Shown: positions 57,109-64,000 of the stretch, piece by piece | How the letters are laid out: every line of letters begins with the position of its first letter | Position numbering within the stretch: position 1 is the first letter of the stretch | Origin: Streptomyces sp. NBC_00370 | GTDB lineage: Bacteria; Actinomycetota; Actinomycetes; Streptomycetales; Streptomycetaceae | Length of the DNA stretch: 64,000 nucleotides | Reading direction: 5' to 3' | NCBI RefSeq assembly: GCF_036084755.1 | Contig: NZ_CP107968.1 | Location: 4,774,001-4,838,000 of the forward strand | Translations under genes and position numbers: made by a program | Notes under the pieces: model-generated | What the model was told of the DNA's origin: nothing | Database searches by the model: none | Seen by the model: only the letters and a program-made list of their open reading frames with translations

Positions 57109-57911
57109 GCCCGTACCTCCTTGTCGAGGGGACCGGCGGACAGGCCGACTCCCGGCTGTTCCTCACCGGTCAGCGGGGTGCCGGGCGTCGGCGCCGCCGC
57201 GGCGGGGCGCGGACCTGACGGGCCGTTGCGCATCTTGCGGTCCAGCCAGTTGACGAAGTAGGTCAGCGGGACGGTGATCACGAGATAGCACAGGGCGGCG
57301 GCGACCAGCGCCGACGAGTTGTACGTGGCCGCCTGGTGCTCCTGCGCGATGAAGTACAGCTCCCGCTGGCCGACCGAGAGCCCCAGCAGATAGACGAGGG
57401 AGCTCTCCTTGACGTCGACGATGAACTGGCCCGTCAGCGCCGGCAGGACGTTGCGGATGCCCTGCGGCACCACGACGACCCGCATGGTGCTCAGGTACGA
57501 CATGCCGAGGCTGCGCCCCGCCTGCATCTGGCCCGGCGGTACGGACTGGATGCCGGAGCGGAAGATCTCGGCGCAGTAGGCGGCGGAGATCAGCCCGACG
57601 GCGACGACCGCGTACCCGAGCGGGCTGCGCCCGAAGGGCCGGATGCCGGCGGCGGGGAGCCCGAGGCCGACGAGGCTGACGGTCACGATCGCGGGCATGC
57701 CCCGGAAGACATCCACGTAGATCCGGGCAGGCAGCCGCACCAGCCGCCTGCCGGACAGCAGCAGCACGGCGAGCAGCATGCCGACGACGAGGCCGAAGAC
57801 AATGGCCAGCGCCGCGATCAGCAGGGTGTTGCCGAGCCCCTCGGTGAGCAGGCTGGGCAACACGTTCCATATCTCGTGCCAGCTGAAGAACGTGTGGAGG
57901 AAATCGTGCAC
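57105..57911 (-). CDS. Amino-acid ABC transporter permease (HisM/GlnP-like)
   Basis: A 268-residue permease with about five transmembrane helices (for example NTLLIAALAIVFGLVVGMLLAV). The EAA loop reads EIFRSGIQSVPPGQMQAGRSLGMS, the His/Glu permease signature. A Pro/Ala-rich tail of about 40 residues extends the C terminus. Only one permease gene is present, so it presumably acts as a homodimer. GTG 57911 follows GGAGCGACC; the longer frame to 58301 is non-coding leader. First gene of the operon. Confidence 0.9.
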   Translation of the reverse strand: MHDFLHTFFSWHEIWNVLPSLLTEGLGNTLLIAALAIVFGLVVGMLLAVLLLSGRRLVRLPARIYVDVFRGMPAIVTVSLVGLGLPAAGIRPFGRSPLGYAVVAVGLISAAYCAEIFRSGIQSVPPGQMQAGRSLGMSYLSTMRVVVVPQGIRNVLPALTGQFIVDVKESSLVYLLGLSVGQRELYFIAQEHQAATYNSSALVAAALCYLVITVPLTYFVNWLDRKMRNGPSGPRPAAAAPTPGTPLTGEEQPGVGLSAGPLDKEVRA

Positions 57912-58326
57912 GGTCGCTCCGATCGATATGGGACGACACACGCCCCCGACCTCGGTATTCGCGTCACCATAGGGGCGCTGCGGCAGGACGGCCCGGACAG
58001 TTGCGCCACAGTGGTAACTGTCGGCGGAGGCTCCGATTCCGTGTTGCGTGGGGGATGCAGGCAGGTGTGGACGCCCGGCCCGCGCGGCCGGATGTGGCGG
58101 ATCTGACACCGTTTGTCCATGAGGTGGTCGGCCGCCGGACGGGTCCGGGTGATCAAGCGCGGTTCCGGTCACATGATCGGTACGCAGCCGAAACAGCCTG
58201 GTAGGTACGCTGGCGGCGCCCATTCGGTGCTTCCTACACATGCCTTCGGCGACCCTCTTCTTCGCCGACTTCGTATCCCCCCACGCGTCAGGGCCATCCA
58301 CCTACGACGACAGGGAAACTCGCCTG
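57912..58326. promoter_or_regulatory. Divergent intergenic region with candidate operator
   Basis: 415 bp between the ABC operon (-) and the Tat amidase (+). It contains an imperfect dyad ACAGTTGCGCCACAGTGG followed by TAACTGT (57997-58021): an inner CCACAGTGG palindrome flanked by ACAGTT and AACTGT. It may be the operator of a regulator that co-controls both directions. No ORF with good support. Confidence 0.4.
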
Positions 58327-60276
58327 ATGTCAGCGGACAGCACCCCCGTCAGCACCCCCCGTACCTCTTCCGCTCCCGCCTCCCGCGGGCTGAGCCGGCG
58401 CGCCGTCCTCGGCAGCACCGCCGCCGTGACCGGAGCCGTCGCCGTCTCAGCGGCGACCGCCGCCCCCGCCCTCGCCGCGGCACCGCCCGCCGCCGCCACC
58501 CCCGCCGCTTTCACCGCCGCGCTCCCGAGCGTGTCGGGCATCAAGAAGCGCTCCAGACTCGTCGACTACGAGGTGACCGAACTCGCCGCGCTGCTGCGGG
58601 CCGGGGCCACCACCTCCGTCAAGATCACCCAGGCCTACCTGGACCGGATCGACCGCTTCAACGGCCCCTTCGAGACGTACGCCGACAACGGCCTCTACAA
58701 CGCCTTCGTCCGGGTCGACAAGGCCGGCGCCCTGGCCCAGGCCCGTGCGGCCGACGCCCGGTTCGCCAAGGCCGGGCAGCACGGGCACGGGCATTCCGGC
58801 GGCCACGGCGACGACGACCTGCCGCCGCTGCTCGGTATCCCGTTCGGCATCAAGGACTCCGTCGCCGTCAAGGGGTTCGAGGCCAAGGACGGCAGCCACG
58901 CCTTCGACGGGAACGCGGCCCTGCGGGACGCGACCGTCGTCCACCGGCTGCGCGAGGCCGGTGCCGTGATCCTCGGGCACACCATCTGCTCCGCCTTCTC
59001 CGGCTCGATCACCGGCACCTTCGCGGGGAACGCCTGGGGGCTGAAGTACGTACCCGGCGGCTCCAGCCAGGGCTCGGGCGTCGCCACGGTCGCGCGGCTC
59101 GCCGCCGCCACCATCGGCGAGGAGACCGGCGGCTCGATCGTCATGCCGTCGGCCGCCAACGGCGCGAGCGGCATCAAGCCGTCGCTCGGCACGTCGTCGG
59201 TCGCCGGGCTGATGCCGCTGTCGCCGGGGTACGACGTGCTCGGCCCGATCGCCCGGTCCGTACGCGACGCCTCGCTCATCCTGTCCGTCATGCTCGGCCC
59301 CGACCCGGCCAACGACCCGCTGACCCTCGCGGCCCCCGACCCCTTCCCCGCGATGCCGCTCACCCCGCGCAAGGGCCGCAAGCCGCTGGCGGGGATCACC
59401 ATCGGCATCCCGCAGACGGACTGGATGCGCACCGGCGCAGGTGTCCAGGTCGGCGTGGCGCCGCAGGACACGTACGACGACGACCACCGCGCCGCGTTCG
59501 AGCGGCTGCGCCGCCAGCTCACCTCGCTCGGCGCGAAGGTGAAGGAGTTCGCGGGGCTCGACGTGACGAAGGCGGAGAACGACCCGTACTTCTCCAGCTC
59601 CGACGTGCTGGCCACGGTCGACGGCTCACCGGTCTCGCCGTCGTCGGCGGTGCTGAGCCCCAACCGGTACGAGATCCGGTACTGGGACGCGGTGAAGGAC
59701 TTCGCCGCCACCCGCCCCGCCGACCAGGCGAAGACGCTCCAGTCCCAGTACGGGCGGCGCGCCCCCGGCGAGTCGGCGGCCTCGTTCGAGTCGGCCACCC
59801 GGTTCGGCGGCGCGATACCGGCGTCCGTACGGGTGGAGGGCGAGCACCGGCGCCGTACGCTCCAGGCCAACTACCAGGCGGCGCTGGACGACGCGGGGGT
59901 CGACTTCATGCTCGTGATGAGCCTGGGGGCGCAGATCGGCCCGCGTACGGGCAACGGCTTCCCGGTCTACCGGGCGTACTACCAGCTCCCCAACGCCCTT
60001 GCCTGGCCGATGGTCTCGTTCCCCGTCGGCTACGACAGCACGGACGCGGGGCTGCCCATCACCGCGCAGTTCTGGGGGCCGCGCTTCAGCGAGCCGGAGA
60101 TCGTGCAGGCGGCCATCGACTACCAGGACAACTACCCGGAGTACCACAACGCGGCCCCGCCCGACCCGCGGCCGGCGCCGGCCGCCGAGCGCGTACCGCG
60201 CGCCCTGACGGCCGAACTGCCCGTGCCGCCCGAGCTGTCCAACGACCCGCTGATCGCCGAGGAGGCCCTGCGATGA
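58327..60276 (+). CDS. Tat-exported amidase (amidase signature family)
   Basis: A 649-residue secreted amidase. Twin-arginine signal SRRAVLG near residue 22, with a hydrophobic stretch and an Ala-rich cleavage region ending near 60. The catalytic triad of amidase-signature enzymes is visible: Lys176 (GIPFGIKDS), cis-Ser247 (GGSSQGSG) and nucleophile Ser270 (EETGGSIVMPS). A His/Gly-rich insert (HGHGHSGGHGDDD) lies near 155-168. It hydrolyses amide bonds of unknown substrates outside the cell. ATG 58327. Its stop overlaps the 54-residue gene by ATGA. Divergent from the ABC/CocE operon, so the two may act on one nutrient. Confidence 0.9.
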   Translation: MSADSTPVSTPRTSSAPASRGLSRRAVLGSTAAVTGAVAVSAATAAPALAAAPPAAATPAAFTAALPSVSGIKKRSRLVDYEVTELAALLRAGATTSVKITQAYLDRIDRFNGPFETYADNGLYNAFVRVDKAGALAQARAADARFAKAGQHGHGHSGGHGDDDLPPLLGIPFGIKDSVAVKGFEAKDGSHAFDGNAALRDATVVHRLREAGAVILGHTICSAFSGSITGTFAGNAWGLKYVPGGSSQGSGVATVARLAAATIGEETGGSIVMPSAANGASGIKPSLGTSSVAGLMPLSPGYDVLGPIARSVRDASLILSVMLGPDPANDPLTLAAPDPFPAMPLTPRKGRKPLAGITIGIPQTDWMRTGAGVQVGVAPQDTYDDDHRAAFERLRRQLTSLGAKVKEFAGLDVTKAENDPYFSSSDVLATVDGSPVSPSSAVLSPNRYEIRYWDAVKDFAATRPADQAKTLQSQYGRRAPGESAASFESATRFGGAIPASVRVEGEHRRRTLQANYQAALDDAGVDFMLVMSLGAQIGPRTGNGFPVYRAYYQLPNALAWPMVSFPVGYDSTDAGLPITAQFWGPRFSEPEIVQAAIDYQDNYPEYHNAAPPDPRPAPAAERVPRALTAELPVPPELSNDPLIAEEALR

Positions 60277-60437
60277 GTTTTCTGACCGTGGGCTGGGAGC
60301 CGGTACTGAACGCGGGGCTGCTGCCGCGGCACCCGGGCGACGGCGACGAGCCGGTGGCGACGGTGGGCTGGCTGCCGAAGCTGGGGACGGCGTTCTACCC
60401 GTACCCGCACGACGACCCGGAGGCGCTGGAGGCCTGA
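60273..60437 (+). CDS. 54-residue protein of two TVGW repeats, coupled to the amidase
   Basis: A 54-residue soluble, acidic protein starting MSFLTVGWEPVLNAGLLP. It is made of two similar halves: TVGWEPVLNAGLLPRHPGD and TVGWLPKLGTAFYPYPHDD, sharing TVGWxPxL and a Pro-x2-Pro-x-Asp end. No signal peptide. ATG 60273 lies inside the amidase stop (ATGA), which argues for translation in fixed ratio with the amidase. It may be a chaperone-like or binding partner of the amidase, or a small metal- or ligand-binding protein. No family is recognised. It is followed by a 16-bp terminator. Confidence 0.65.
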   Translation: MSFLTVGWEPVLNAGLLPRHPGDGDEPVATVGWLPKLGTAFYPYPHDDPEALEA

Positions 60438-60473
60438 CGGTCCGTCAAGGCCGGTGCGTGTGCCGGGATACCG

Positions 60474-60511
60474 GGCGGGCCCGCTCCGAGGTCGGTCGGA
60501 GCGGGCCCGCC
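60474..60511. terminator. 16-bp perfect hairpin, amidase operon / TMEM175 gene
   Basis: Sixteen bases at 60474-60489 (GGCGGGCCCGCTCCGA) pair perfectly with 60496-60511, loop GGTCGG. It lies between the convergent 54-residue gene and the TMEM175-like gene and is the longest perfect stem I found in the window. Confidence 0.9.
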
Positions 60512-60515
60512 GCCG

Positions 60516-61127
60516 TCAGGCCCGCTTCCTGGCGCGGTGGGCGAGGACGAAGCGGAGCGGGACCAGCAGCACCAGCGTCCACAGCGCGCCCCTCGGCGAC
60601 GCGAAGGCGATCAGCAGCGCCGCGCCGAACACGACGACGTTCGACACCAGGTCGGTGATCAGGTTCCGGTGGGCGGGCTCGGGGCCCGATCCCGCGGCGC
60701 GCGGCTGGTAGTGGATCGTGCGGAGCACCGCGATCTGGAGCAGGTCGATCACGATGACCGTGGCCGCGTAGATGACCACGGACAGGGTCTGGGACGCGTA
60801 CTCCGACAGCAGCGTGGTCGGGAACGGCAGCAGCGCGATGGCGCCGAGCCCGGCCAGGGAGAGCCGCAGGGACAGGCCCTCGACGCGCTGCGCGAGTTGC
60901 AGGATGCGCCGGTGGTCGCGCCAGAAGCCGGCGAGGATCGCGAAGCTCAGCGCGTACGCGCCGATGTGCGGCAGCAGGTCCTCGACCATGTCCTGGAAGT
61001 GCGGCCCGTCCAGATCGGGCGTGACGTGGATGTCCAGCACCAGCAGCGTCATGGCGATGGCGAAGATCCCGTCGGACAGCGCGATCAGCCGGACCACGTT
61101 CCGCTCGTCCGCTCTGCTGTCGCTCAT
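60516..61127 (-). CDS. TMEM175-family (DUF1211) potassium-channel-like membrane protein
   Basis: A 203-residue membrane protein with about six helices. It carries the family hallmark ALSDGIFAIAMTLLVLDI (Ser18-Asp19-Gly20), which lines the pore of lysosomal TMEM175 and bacterial relatives, K+-leak channels. A second strong helix reads AYALSFAILAGFWRDHRR. Whether this short member conducts K+ is an inference. ATG 61127 is inside the TGA of the upstream enolase fragment (ATGA), an odd coupling with a truncated gene. Confidence 0.85.
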   Translation of the reverse strand: MSDSRADERNVVRLIALSDGIFAIAMTLLVLDIHVTPDLDGPHFQDMVEDLLPHIGAYALSFAILAGFWRDHRRILQLAQRVEGLSLRLSLAGLGAIALLPFPTTLLSEYASQTLSVVIYAATVIVIDLLQIAVLRTIHYQPRAAGSGPEPAHRNLITDLVSNVVVFGAALLIAFASPRGALWTLVLLVPLRFVLAHRARKRA

Positions 61128-61498
61128 CGCCCCAGCCTGACCGTGCCGGTCCTGCGGACCGCCTCATTACGCCTCTCGCGGGCACGCCGGTCCGCTCCCA
61201 CGGCGCTCACGCCACCCGCCGTCGCCCGGGTGGCGGCGAGCATGCGGGCCCAGACCGCCTCGACGTTACGGGCGTCCTGGCCGATCAGGGTGGCGGCGAG
61301 GTGGTCGCGCAGCAGGGCGAGTACGGAGCTGCCGCCGGTGCCGATCGTGTACGAGTAGCCCGTGCCGCGCAGCCCGTCGGCGGTCTCGACGGTGACGAGG
61401 ACCGTCTCCTGGCGGACGAAGGTCTGGGTGGCGTCCGTGCGCAGTGTCTCCGGTTCGATGGTGACGAGCTTGCAGTCGACGCTCTTGATCTCGCTCAT
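61124..61498 (-). pseudogene. Truncated mandelate racemase/enolase-superfamily protein (N-terminal domain only)
   Basis: A 124-residue ORF. Residues 1-90 look like the capping domain of mandelate-racemase-family sugar-acid dehydratases: VTIEPETLRTDATQTF, VLVTVETADGLRGTGYSYT and a WARMLAATRATAGG end. After ATRATAGGV, where the TIM barrel should begin, the sequence turns into an Arg-rich tail (SAVGADRRARERR) and stops, overlapping the TMEM175 gene. The catalytic barrel is not elsewhere in the window. Probably a decayed dehydratase gene. Its start region keeps an intact SD (AGGAAACTC) and operator, so it may still be transcribed. Confidence 0.75.
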
Positions 61499-61505
61499 GG
61501 ATGAG

Positions 61506-61519
61506 TTTCCTATAGGAAA
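61506..61519. promoter_or_regulatory. Palindromic operator TTTCCTATAGGAAA (site 1)
   Basis: A perfect 14-bp palindrome 8-21 nt upstream of the enolase-fragment ATG. Its AGGAAA half is also the Shine-Dalgarno sequence, so a bound repressor would cover the start region. Typical size and symmetry for a FadR-type GntR operator. Confidence 0.7.
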
Positions 61520-61613
61520 TCTGGGGGCCTCCGGAGGTTAGCCGCGCGGTGCGCCCGCACGTCAAGGGCTTGGGATGGATTTTCCCTGTGCGAGGGGTTC
61601 TCGTGTGAGGGCC

Positions 61614-61627
61614 TTTCCTATAGGTTC
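61614..61627. promoter_or_regulatory. Operator TTTCCTATAGGTTC (site 2)
   Basis: Core CCTATAGG identical to site 1, with a diverged right flank. Ends 6 nt before the mutarotase ATG at 61634. Confidence 0.65.
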
Positions 61628-61633
61628 CCGGTC

Positions 61634-61957
61634 ATGCAACGCATCGCACAGGTGATCAGGGTGAAACCGGAGAAGGTGGACGAGTACCGGGAGCTGCACC
61701 GCGCGGTGCCCGAACCCGTACTGGCGCGGCTGCGGGCCTGCCGGATCTCGAACTACTCGATCCATCTGCTGGGCGACCGGCTCTTCGCCTACTTCGAGTA
61801 CCACGGCGACGACCTGGCGGCCGACATGGCCGCGATGGCGGACGACGAGGCGACCAAGGAGTGGTGGAAGCTGACCGACCCCTGCCAGGAGCCGGTTCCG
61901 GAGGCCGCGGCGGGCGACTGGTGGACCCGGCTTGAGCAGGTCTTCCTGATGGAGTGA
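61634..61957 (+). CDS. L-rhamnose/L-fucose mutarotase-like protein
   Basis: A 107-residue dimeric alpha-beta barrel protein of the RhaM family. Conserved features are RELHRAVPEPVL with His22, NYSIHLLGDRLFAYFEY with Tyr41, KEWWKLTDP with a Trp pair, and the C-terminal LEQVFLME. RhaM interconverts anomers of 6-deoxy sugars at the first step of their catabolism. ATG 61634 has only a weak ribosome site, overlapped by the operator. It is divergent from the enolase fragment and upstream of the GntR gene on the same strand, forming a sugar-catabolic remnant. Confidence 0.88.
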   Translation: MQRIAQVIRVKPEKVDEYRELHRAVPEPVLARLRACRISNYSIHLLGDRLFAYFEYHGDDLAADMAAMADDEATKEWWKLTDPCQEPVPEAAAGDWWTRLEQVFLME

Positions 61958-61996
61958 CCGTCGCGCGGTCCGGGTCCGTGCACCCTTCCGAGTCCG

Positions 61997-62013
61997 GGAA
62001 ACCTATAGAATCC
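61997..62013. promoter_or_regulatory. Operator-like CTATAG element (site 3) before the GntR gene
   Basis: GGAAACCTATAGAATCC: core CCTATAGA, whose reverse strand reads TTCTATAGGTTT and shares CTATAGG with sites 1 and 2. It lies about 30 nt before the GntR start codon, as expected for autoregulation. Confidence 0.6.
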
Positions 62014-62041
62014 GCGCTGGACGAGCGGAGGAGGCCGGGCT

Positions 62042-62728
62042 GTGGACGGTACGGAAGGCGCCGCTGGGCGGCAGCCGCAGCGCCAGGTGCTCGCCGACAG
62101 CGTCTACGAGTCGGTCAAGGCCCTGGTCATGGACCACGAGATCCAGCCCGGCGCCCGCGTCGGTATCGAGGCGCTGGCCCGTCGGCTCGACGTGTCGCCC
62201 ACGCCCGTACGCGAAGCCCTGGCGCGGCTGGAGTCGGACGGACTCGTCACCAAGCGCTCGCTGGCCGGCTACCGCGCCACCGAACTGCTCACCCGGCAGG
62301 GGCTCGACGAACTCTTCGAGATGCGGCTGCTGTTGGAGCCGCACGCCGCGGCCCTCGCCGCGGCGCACGCCGACGAGGCGCAGCTCGACGCGATCGAGGG
62401 CCTGGTCGAGGAGATGCGCGACCGGCCGGGATCGGGCGAACGGTACGCCGTGTACCGCGAGTTCGCCGCGCTCGACCAGCGGTTCCACGACGCGGTCGCC
62501 GGTGCGGCGGGTCGGCCGCTGCTCGCCGAGGCGATCGGCCGCCTCCACAGCCACCTGCACATCTTCCGGCTCGGCAGCGTGCCCGGCGCCGGGCCGCTCA
62601 CCCTCGCCGAGCACGACCGCGTCCTGCGCGCCGTGCTGCGCCGTAACCCGGAACGGGCCGCCGAGGCGATGACCGGCCATCTGCGCCGCAGTCTGGACCG
62701 CCAGCACCACCGGCACGGCACCGACTGA
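62042..62728 (+). CDS. FadR-type GntR-family transcriptional regulator
   Basis: A 228-residue regulator. The winged helix-turn-helix covers about 18-80: GIEALARRLDVSPTPVREALARLESDGLVTKRSLAGY. The FCD effector domain covers about 90-215: ELFEMRLLLEPHAA, FHDAVAGAAGRPLL, HSHLHIFR and EHDRVLRAVLRRN, with His/Asp residues that bind metal and sugar acids in FCD proteins. Likely effector: a sugar acid of the rhamnose/fucose pathway (inference). GTG 62042 follows GGAGGAGGCCGGGC. It likely binds the three CTATAGG sites and controls itself. Confidence 0.9.
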   Translation: MDGTEGAAGRQPQRQVLADSVYESVKALVMDHEIQPGARVGIEALARRLDVSPTPVREALARLESDGLVTKRSLAGYRATELLTRQGLDELFEMRLLLEPHAAALAAAHADEAQLDAIEGLVEEMRDRPGSGERYAVYREFAALDQRFHDAVAGAAGRPLLAEAIGRLHSHLHIFRLGSVPGAGPLTLAEHDRVLRAVLRRNPERAAEAMTGHLRRSLDRQHHRHGTD

Positions 62729-62753
62729 AACATTTCCCCCGTGCCACCGCGTC
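62727..62753 (+). promoter_or_regulatory. ECF-type promoter candidate
   Basis: GAAAC (62727-62731), 18 nt, CGTC (62750-62753), resembling the AAC/CGTC promoter pattern of ECF sigma factors. It lies 50 nt before the ECF sigma start, suggesting autoregulation. Confidence 0.35.
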
Positions 62754-62802
62754 AGTGAGATGAGGGGCGAACAGCCCGCGGGCACCGGCGACGGGGGAGA
62801 GC

Positions 62803-63330
62803 GTGCGAGGCGGTGGCGGGGCCCGGAGCGCCCGGGCGGCTGACTTCAGGGATTTCGCGGCGGGCCGTACCCGTCAACTCTTCCGCTCCGCCTGCCTGTT
62901 GACCGGCGGGGACACTCATCTCGCCGAGGACCTGGTGCAGGAGACCCTGGGCAAGATGTACGCGCTGTGGGGGCGCGTCTCGCGGGTGGAGAACCCGGCC
63001 GGATACGCCCAGACGGTCCTCGTCCGCACCTATCTCACCCACCAGCGCCGGCTCTCCGCCACCGAACGGCCGCTGGCGGAACTGCCGGAGCCGGTCGTGC
63101 GGCCGGGCGACGACCCGGCGCTGCGGATAGCGCTTCTCGACGCGCTCGGCCGGCTCGCGCCCAAGGACCGCGCGGTGGTGGTGCTGCGGTACTGGGAGGA
63201 CCGCAGCGTCGAGGAGACCGCCGACGTGATGAACGTCAGCTCCGCCGCCGTACGCACCAGGTCGGGCCGGGCGCTGGCCAAACTCCGCGAACAACTCGGC
63301 GGCAGGTTCACGGAGTTCGCCGCGCACTGA
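62803..63330 (+). CDS. SigE-family ECF RNA polymerase sigma factor
   Basis: A 175-residue ECF sigma factor. Region 2: FRDFAAGRTRQLFRSACLLTGG, AEDLVQETLGKMYALWGRV. Region 4: LAPKDRAVVVLRYWEDRSVEETADVMNVSSAAVRTRSGRALAKLRE, a helix-turn-helix. The TGGD...AEDLVQ spacing is that of the large actinobacterial SigE-type family. Such factors answer cell-surface signals. GTG 62803 after ACGGGGGAGAGC. A membrane-anchored partner gene follows after 68 nt. Confidence 0.9.
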   Translation: MRGGGGARSARAADFRDFAAGRTRQLFRSACLLTGGDTHLAEDLVQETLGKMYALWGRVSRVENPAGYAQTVLVRTYLTHQRRLSATERPLAELPEPVVRPGDDPALRIALLDALGRLAPKDRAVVVLRYWEDRSVEETADVMNVSSAAVRTRSGRALAKLREQLGGRFTEFAAH

Positions 63331-63398
63331 GCACCGTCCCGCTGCCGCGTACCCAACCGACGACCGACACCGACCCGAGCAGAGAGCGTGGTTGACCC

Positions 63399-64000
63399 GT
63401 GTCTTCTCAAGATCCTTTCGATGACTCCGGACCCTTCGAGAACAGGCTCGGTCCCGCGCTGCGCTGCGCCGGGGACACCTTCGAGCCCGCCGACAGCGAG
63501 GCGCTGGTCGACGGCGGACTCACGCGGGGCCGCCGCCGGGTGGTGCGCCGCAGGACGGCGGCGGTCACCGGCAGCGTGCTCGCGCTCGCCCTGGTCGGCG
63601 TCGGCGGCGCGTACGGCAGCGGGGTGCTGGGCGACTCGGGGGGCGGGAAGTCGTCGCTGGCCGGCCCCAAGGACCCGGCCCCGGCGACCGCGTTCCCCGG
63701 GGGAGCCGAGGCGGGCCAGGGCGGGCAGGAGCTGGTGTCGATTCTGAGCGGGCTGCTGGCTCCCGGGAAGCTGACCCCGTCGTCGGTGACCGGTTTCGGC
63801 GGTCCGCGTCTCGCGCATGTGACGGGAGTCCTGGACGACGGGAAGGGCGAGGCGGAGGTCTCGGTCGCGCTGTACCCGGCGGCGGCCGGCCAGGACGTGT
63901 CCCCCTGCCCCGTCAACGGTCTCAGCAAGGACCAGAGTTGCGTCAGCACGGATCTGGCGGGCGGTGACAGGCTCACCGTCTTTCAGGGGTACGAATATCC
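63399..64000 (+). CDS. Membrane-anchored partner of the ECF sigma factor (3' end outside window)
   Basis: A partial ORF, 200 residues to the window edge, from GTG 63399. Residues 1-50 are cytosolic (SSQDPFDDSGPFENRLGPAL...GLTRGRRRVVRRR). One transmembrane helix follows (TAAVTGSVLALALVGVGGAYGSG, about 51-73). The rest is an extracytoplasmic region with Cys pairs (SPCPVNGLSKDQSC). The layout fits an anti-sigma factor or sensor lipoprotein-like partner of the ECF factor. No zinc-binding HxxxCxxC anti-sigma motif is seen in the cytosolic part, so the role is unproven. Confidence 0.65.
   Translation, partial: MSSQDPFDDSGPFENRLGPALRCAGDTFEPADSEALVDGGLTRGRRRVVRRRTAAVTGSVLALALVGVGGAYGSGVLGDSGGGKSSLAGPKDPAPATAFPGGAEAGQGGQELVSILSGLLAPGKLTPSSVTGFGGPRLAHVTGVLDDGKGEAEVSVALYPAAAGQDVSPCPVNGLSKDQSCVSTDLAGGDRLTVFQGYEY

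Noticed and set aside
58113..60437. A 774-codon plus-strand frame across the amidase
   Set aside because: Off-frame shadow of the amidase; only its last 54 codons, after ATG 60273, form a credible gene.
1..64000. Mobile elements, prophage, CRISPR, rRNA, riboswitches, biosynthetic gene cluster
   Set aside because: I looked for transposases, integrases, att-like repeats next to the tRNA, spaced repeats, rRNA sequence and PKS/NRPS motifs and saw none. Riboswitch detection by eye is weak, so a missed one is possible.

Overview
The window is a high-GC actinobacterial chromosome segment, almost certainly from a Streptomyces. Coding is dense, GTG and TTG starts are common, and gene pairs often overlap by 4 nt (ATGA or GTGA). 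The order ssd / tad genes / DEAH helicase / bldG / anti-sigma / hppA / methyltransferase / topA / tmk / holB / protease / tRNA-Thr resembles the Streptomyces coelicolor core region around SCO3540-SCO3557. That comparison is from memory and was not searched. There are no IS elements, prophage genes, CRISPR arrays or rRNA genes. One tRNA gene is present.

Layout. 1-726: the start of a SulP anion transporter, cut by the window edge. 1034-5236: a deacetylase-like lipoprotein, a CooC/MinD-type ATPase, a protein with a degenerate Fic motif and a HAD-IB phosphatase. 5738-10813: seven genes, mostly overlapping, encoding a minimal tad (type IV-like) pilus or secretion system (CpaE-like Ssd, TadA, TadB, TadC, Flp-like pilin, two TadE-like proteins). 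It runs into a convergent DEAH helicase whose 3' end overlaps the last tad gene by about 100 bp. 13324-14252: bldG and its anti-sigma partner. 14449-27773: housekeeping genes, namely H+-pyrophosphatase, lipoprotein, methyltransferase, TopA, a transporter/thymidylate kinase/coiled-coil fusion, and DNA polymerase III delta prime. 27862-30668: a secreted tripeptidyl-aminopeptidase-like lipoprotein, tRNA-Thr(CGT) and a PQQ-type beta-propeller protein.

31217-39154: a conservon-like pair (nitrate-sensing histidine kinase plus roadblock protein) followed by a branched-chain-type ABC importer whose two permeases are fused. 39261-45109: FAD monooxygenase, quinone-oxidoreductase-like enzyme, SpoIIE-type phosphatase, PGRP amidase and a GH18 chitinase with a DasR-like operator upstream. 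45309-49145: a three-gene operon containing four diverged YbjQ-like units. It is transcribed away from a 24-residue membrane peptide and a SigB/F/G-type sigma factor. 49246-53449: HAD hydrolase, small membrane protein, large cell-wall amidase and an ArsR-type regulator.

53599-60437: a polar amino-acid-type ABC importer operon ending in a CocE/S15 hydrolase, divergent from a Tat-exported amidase coupled to a 54-residue protein built of two TVGW repeats. Together these look like uptake and hydrolysis of an amide or peptide compound. 60516-62728: a sugar-catabolism remnant comprising a truncated mandelate-racemase/enolase N-domain, a rhamnose/fucose-mutarotase-like protein and a FadR-type GntR regulator. 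All three start regions carry a CTATAGG-core palindrome. 62803-64000: a SigE-family ECF sigma factor and a membrane-anchored partner cut by the window end.

The best candidates for undescribed biology are the 24-residue peptide next to the sigma factor, the YbjQ operon, the 54-residue TVGW protein and the CTATAGG operator set. All functions are inferred from motifs and context; no database search was run.
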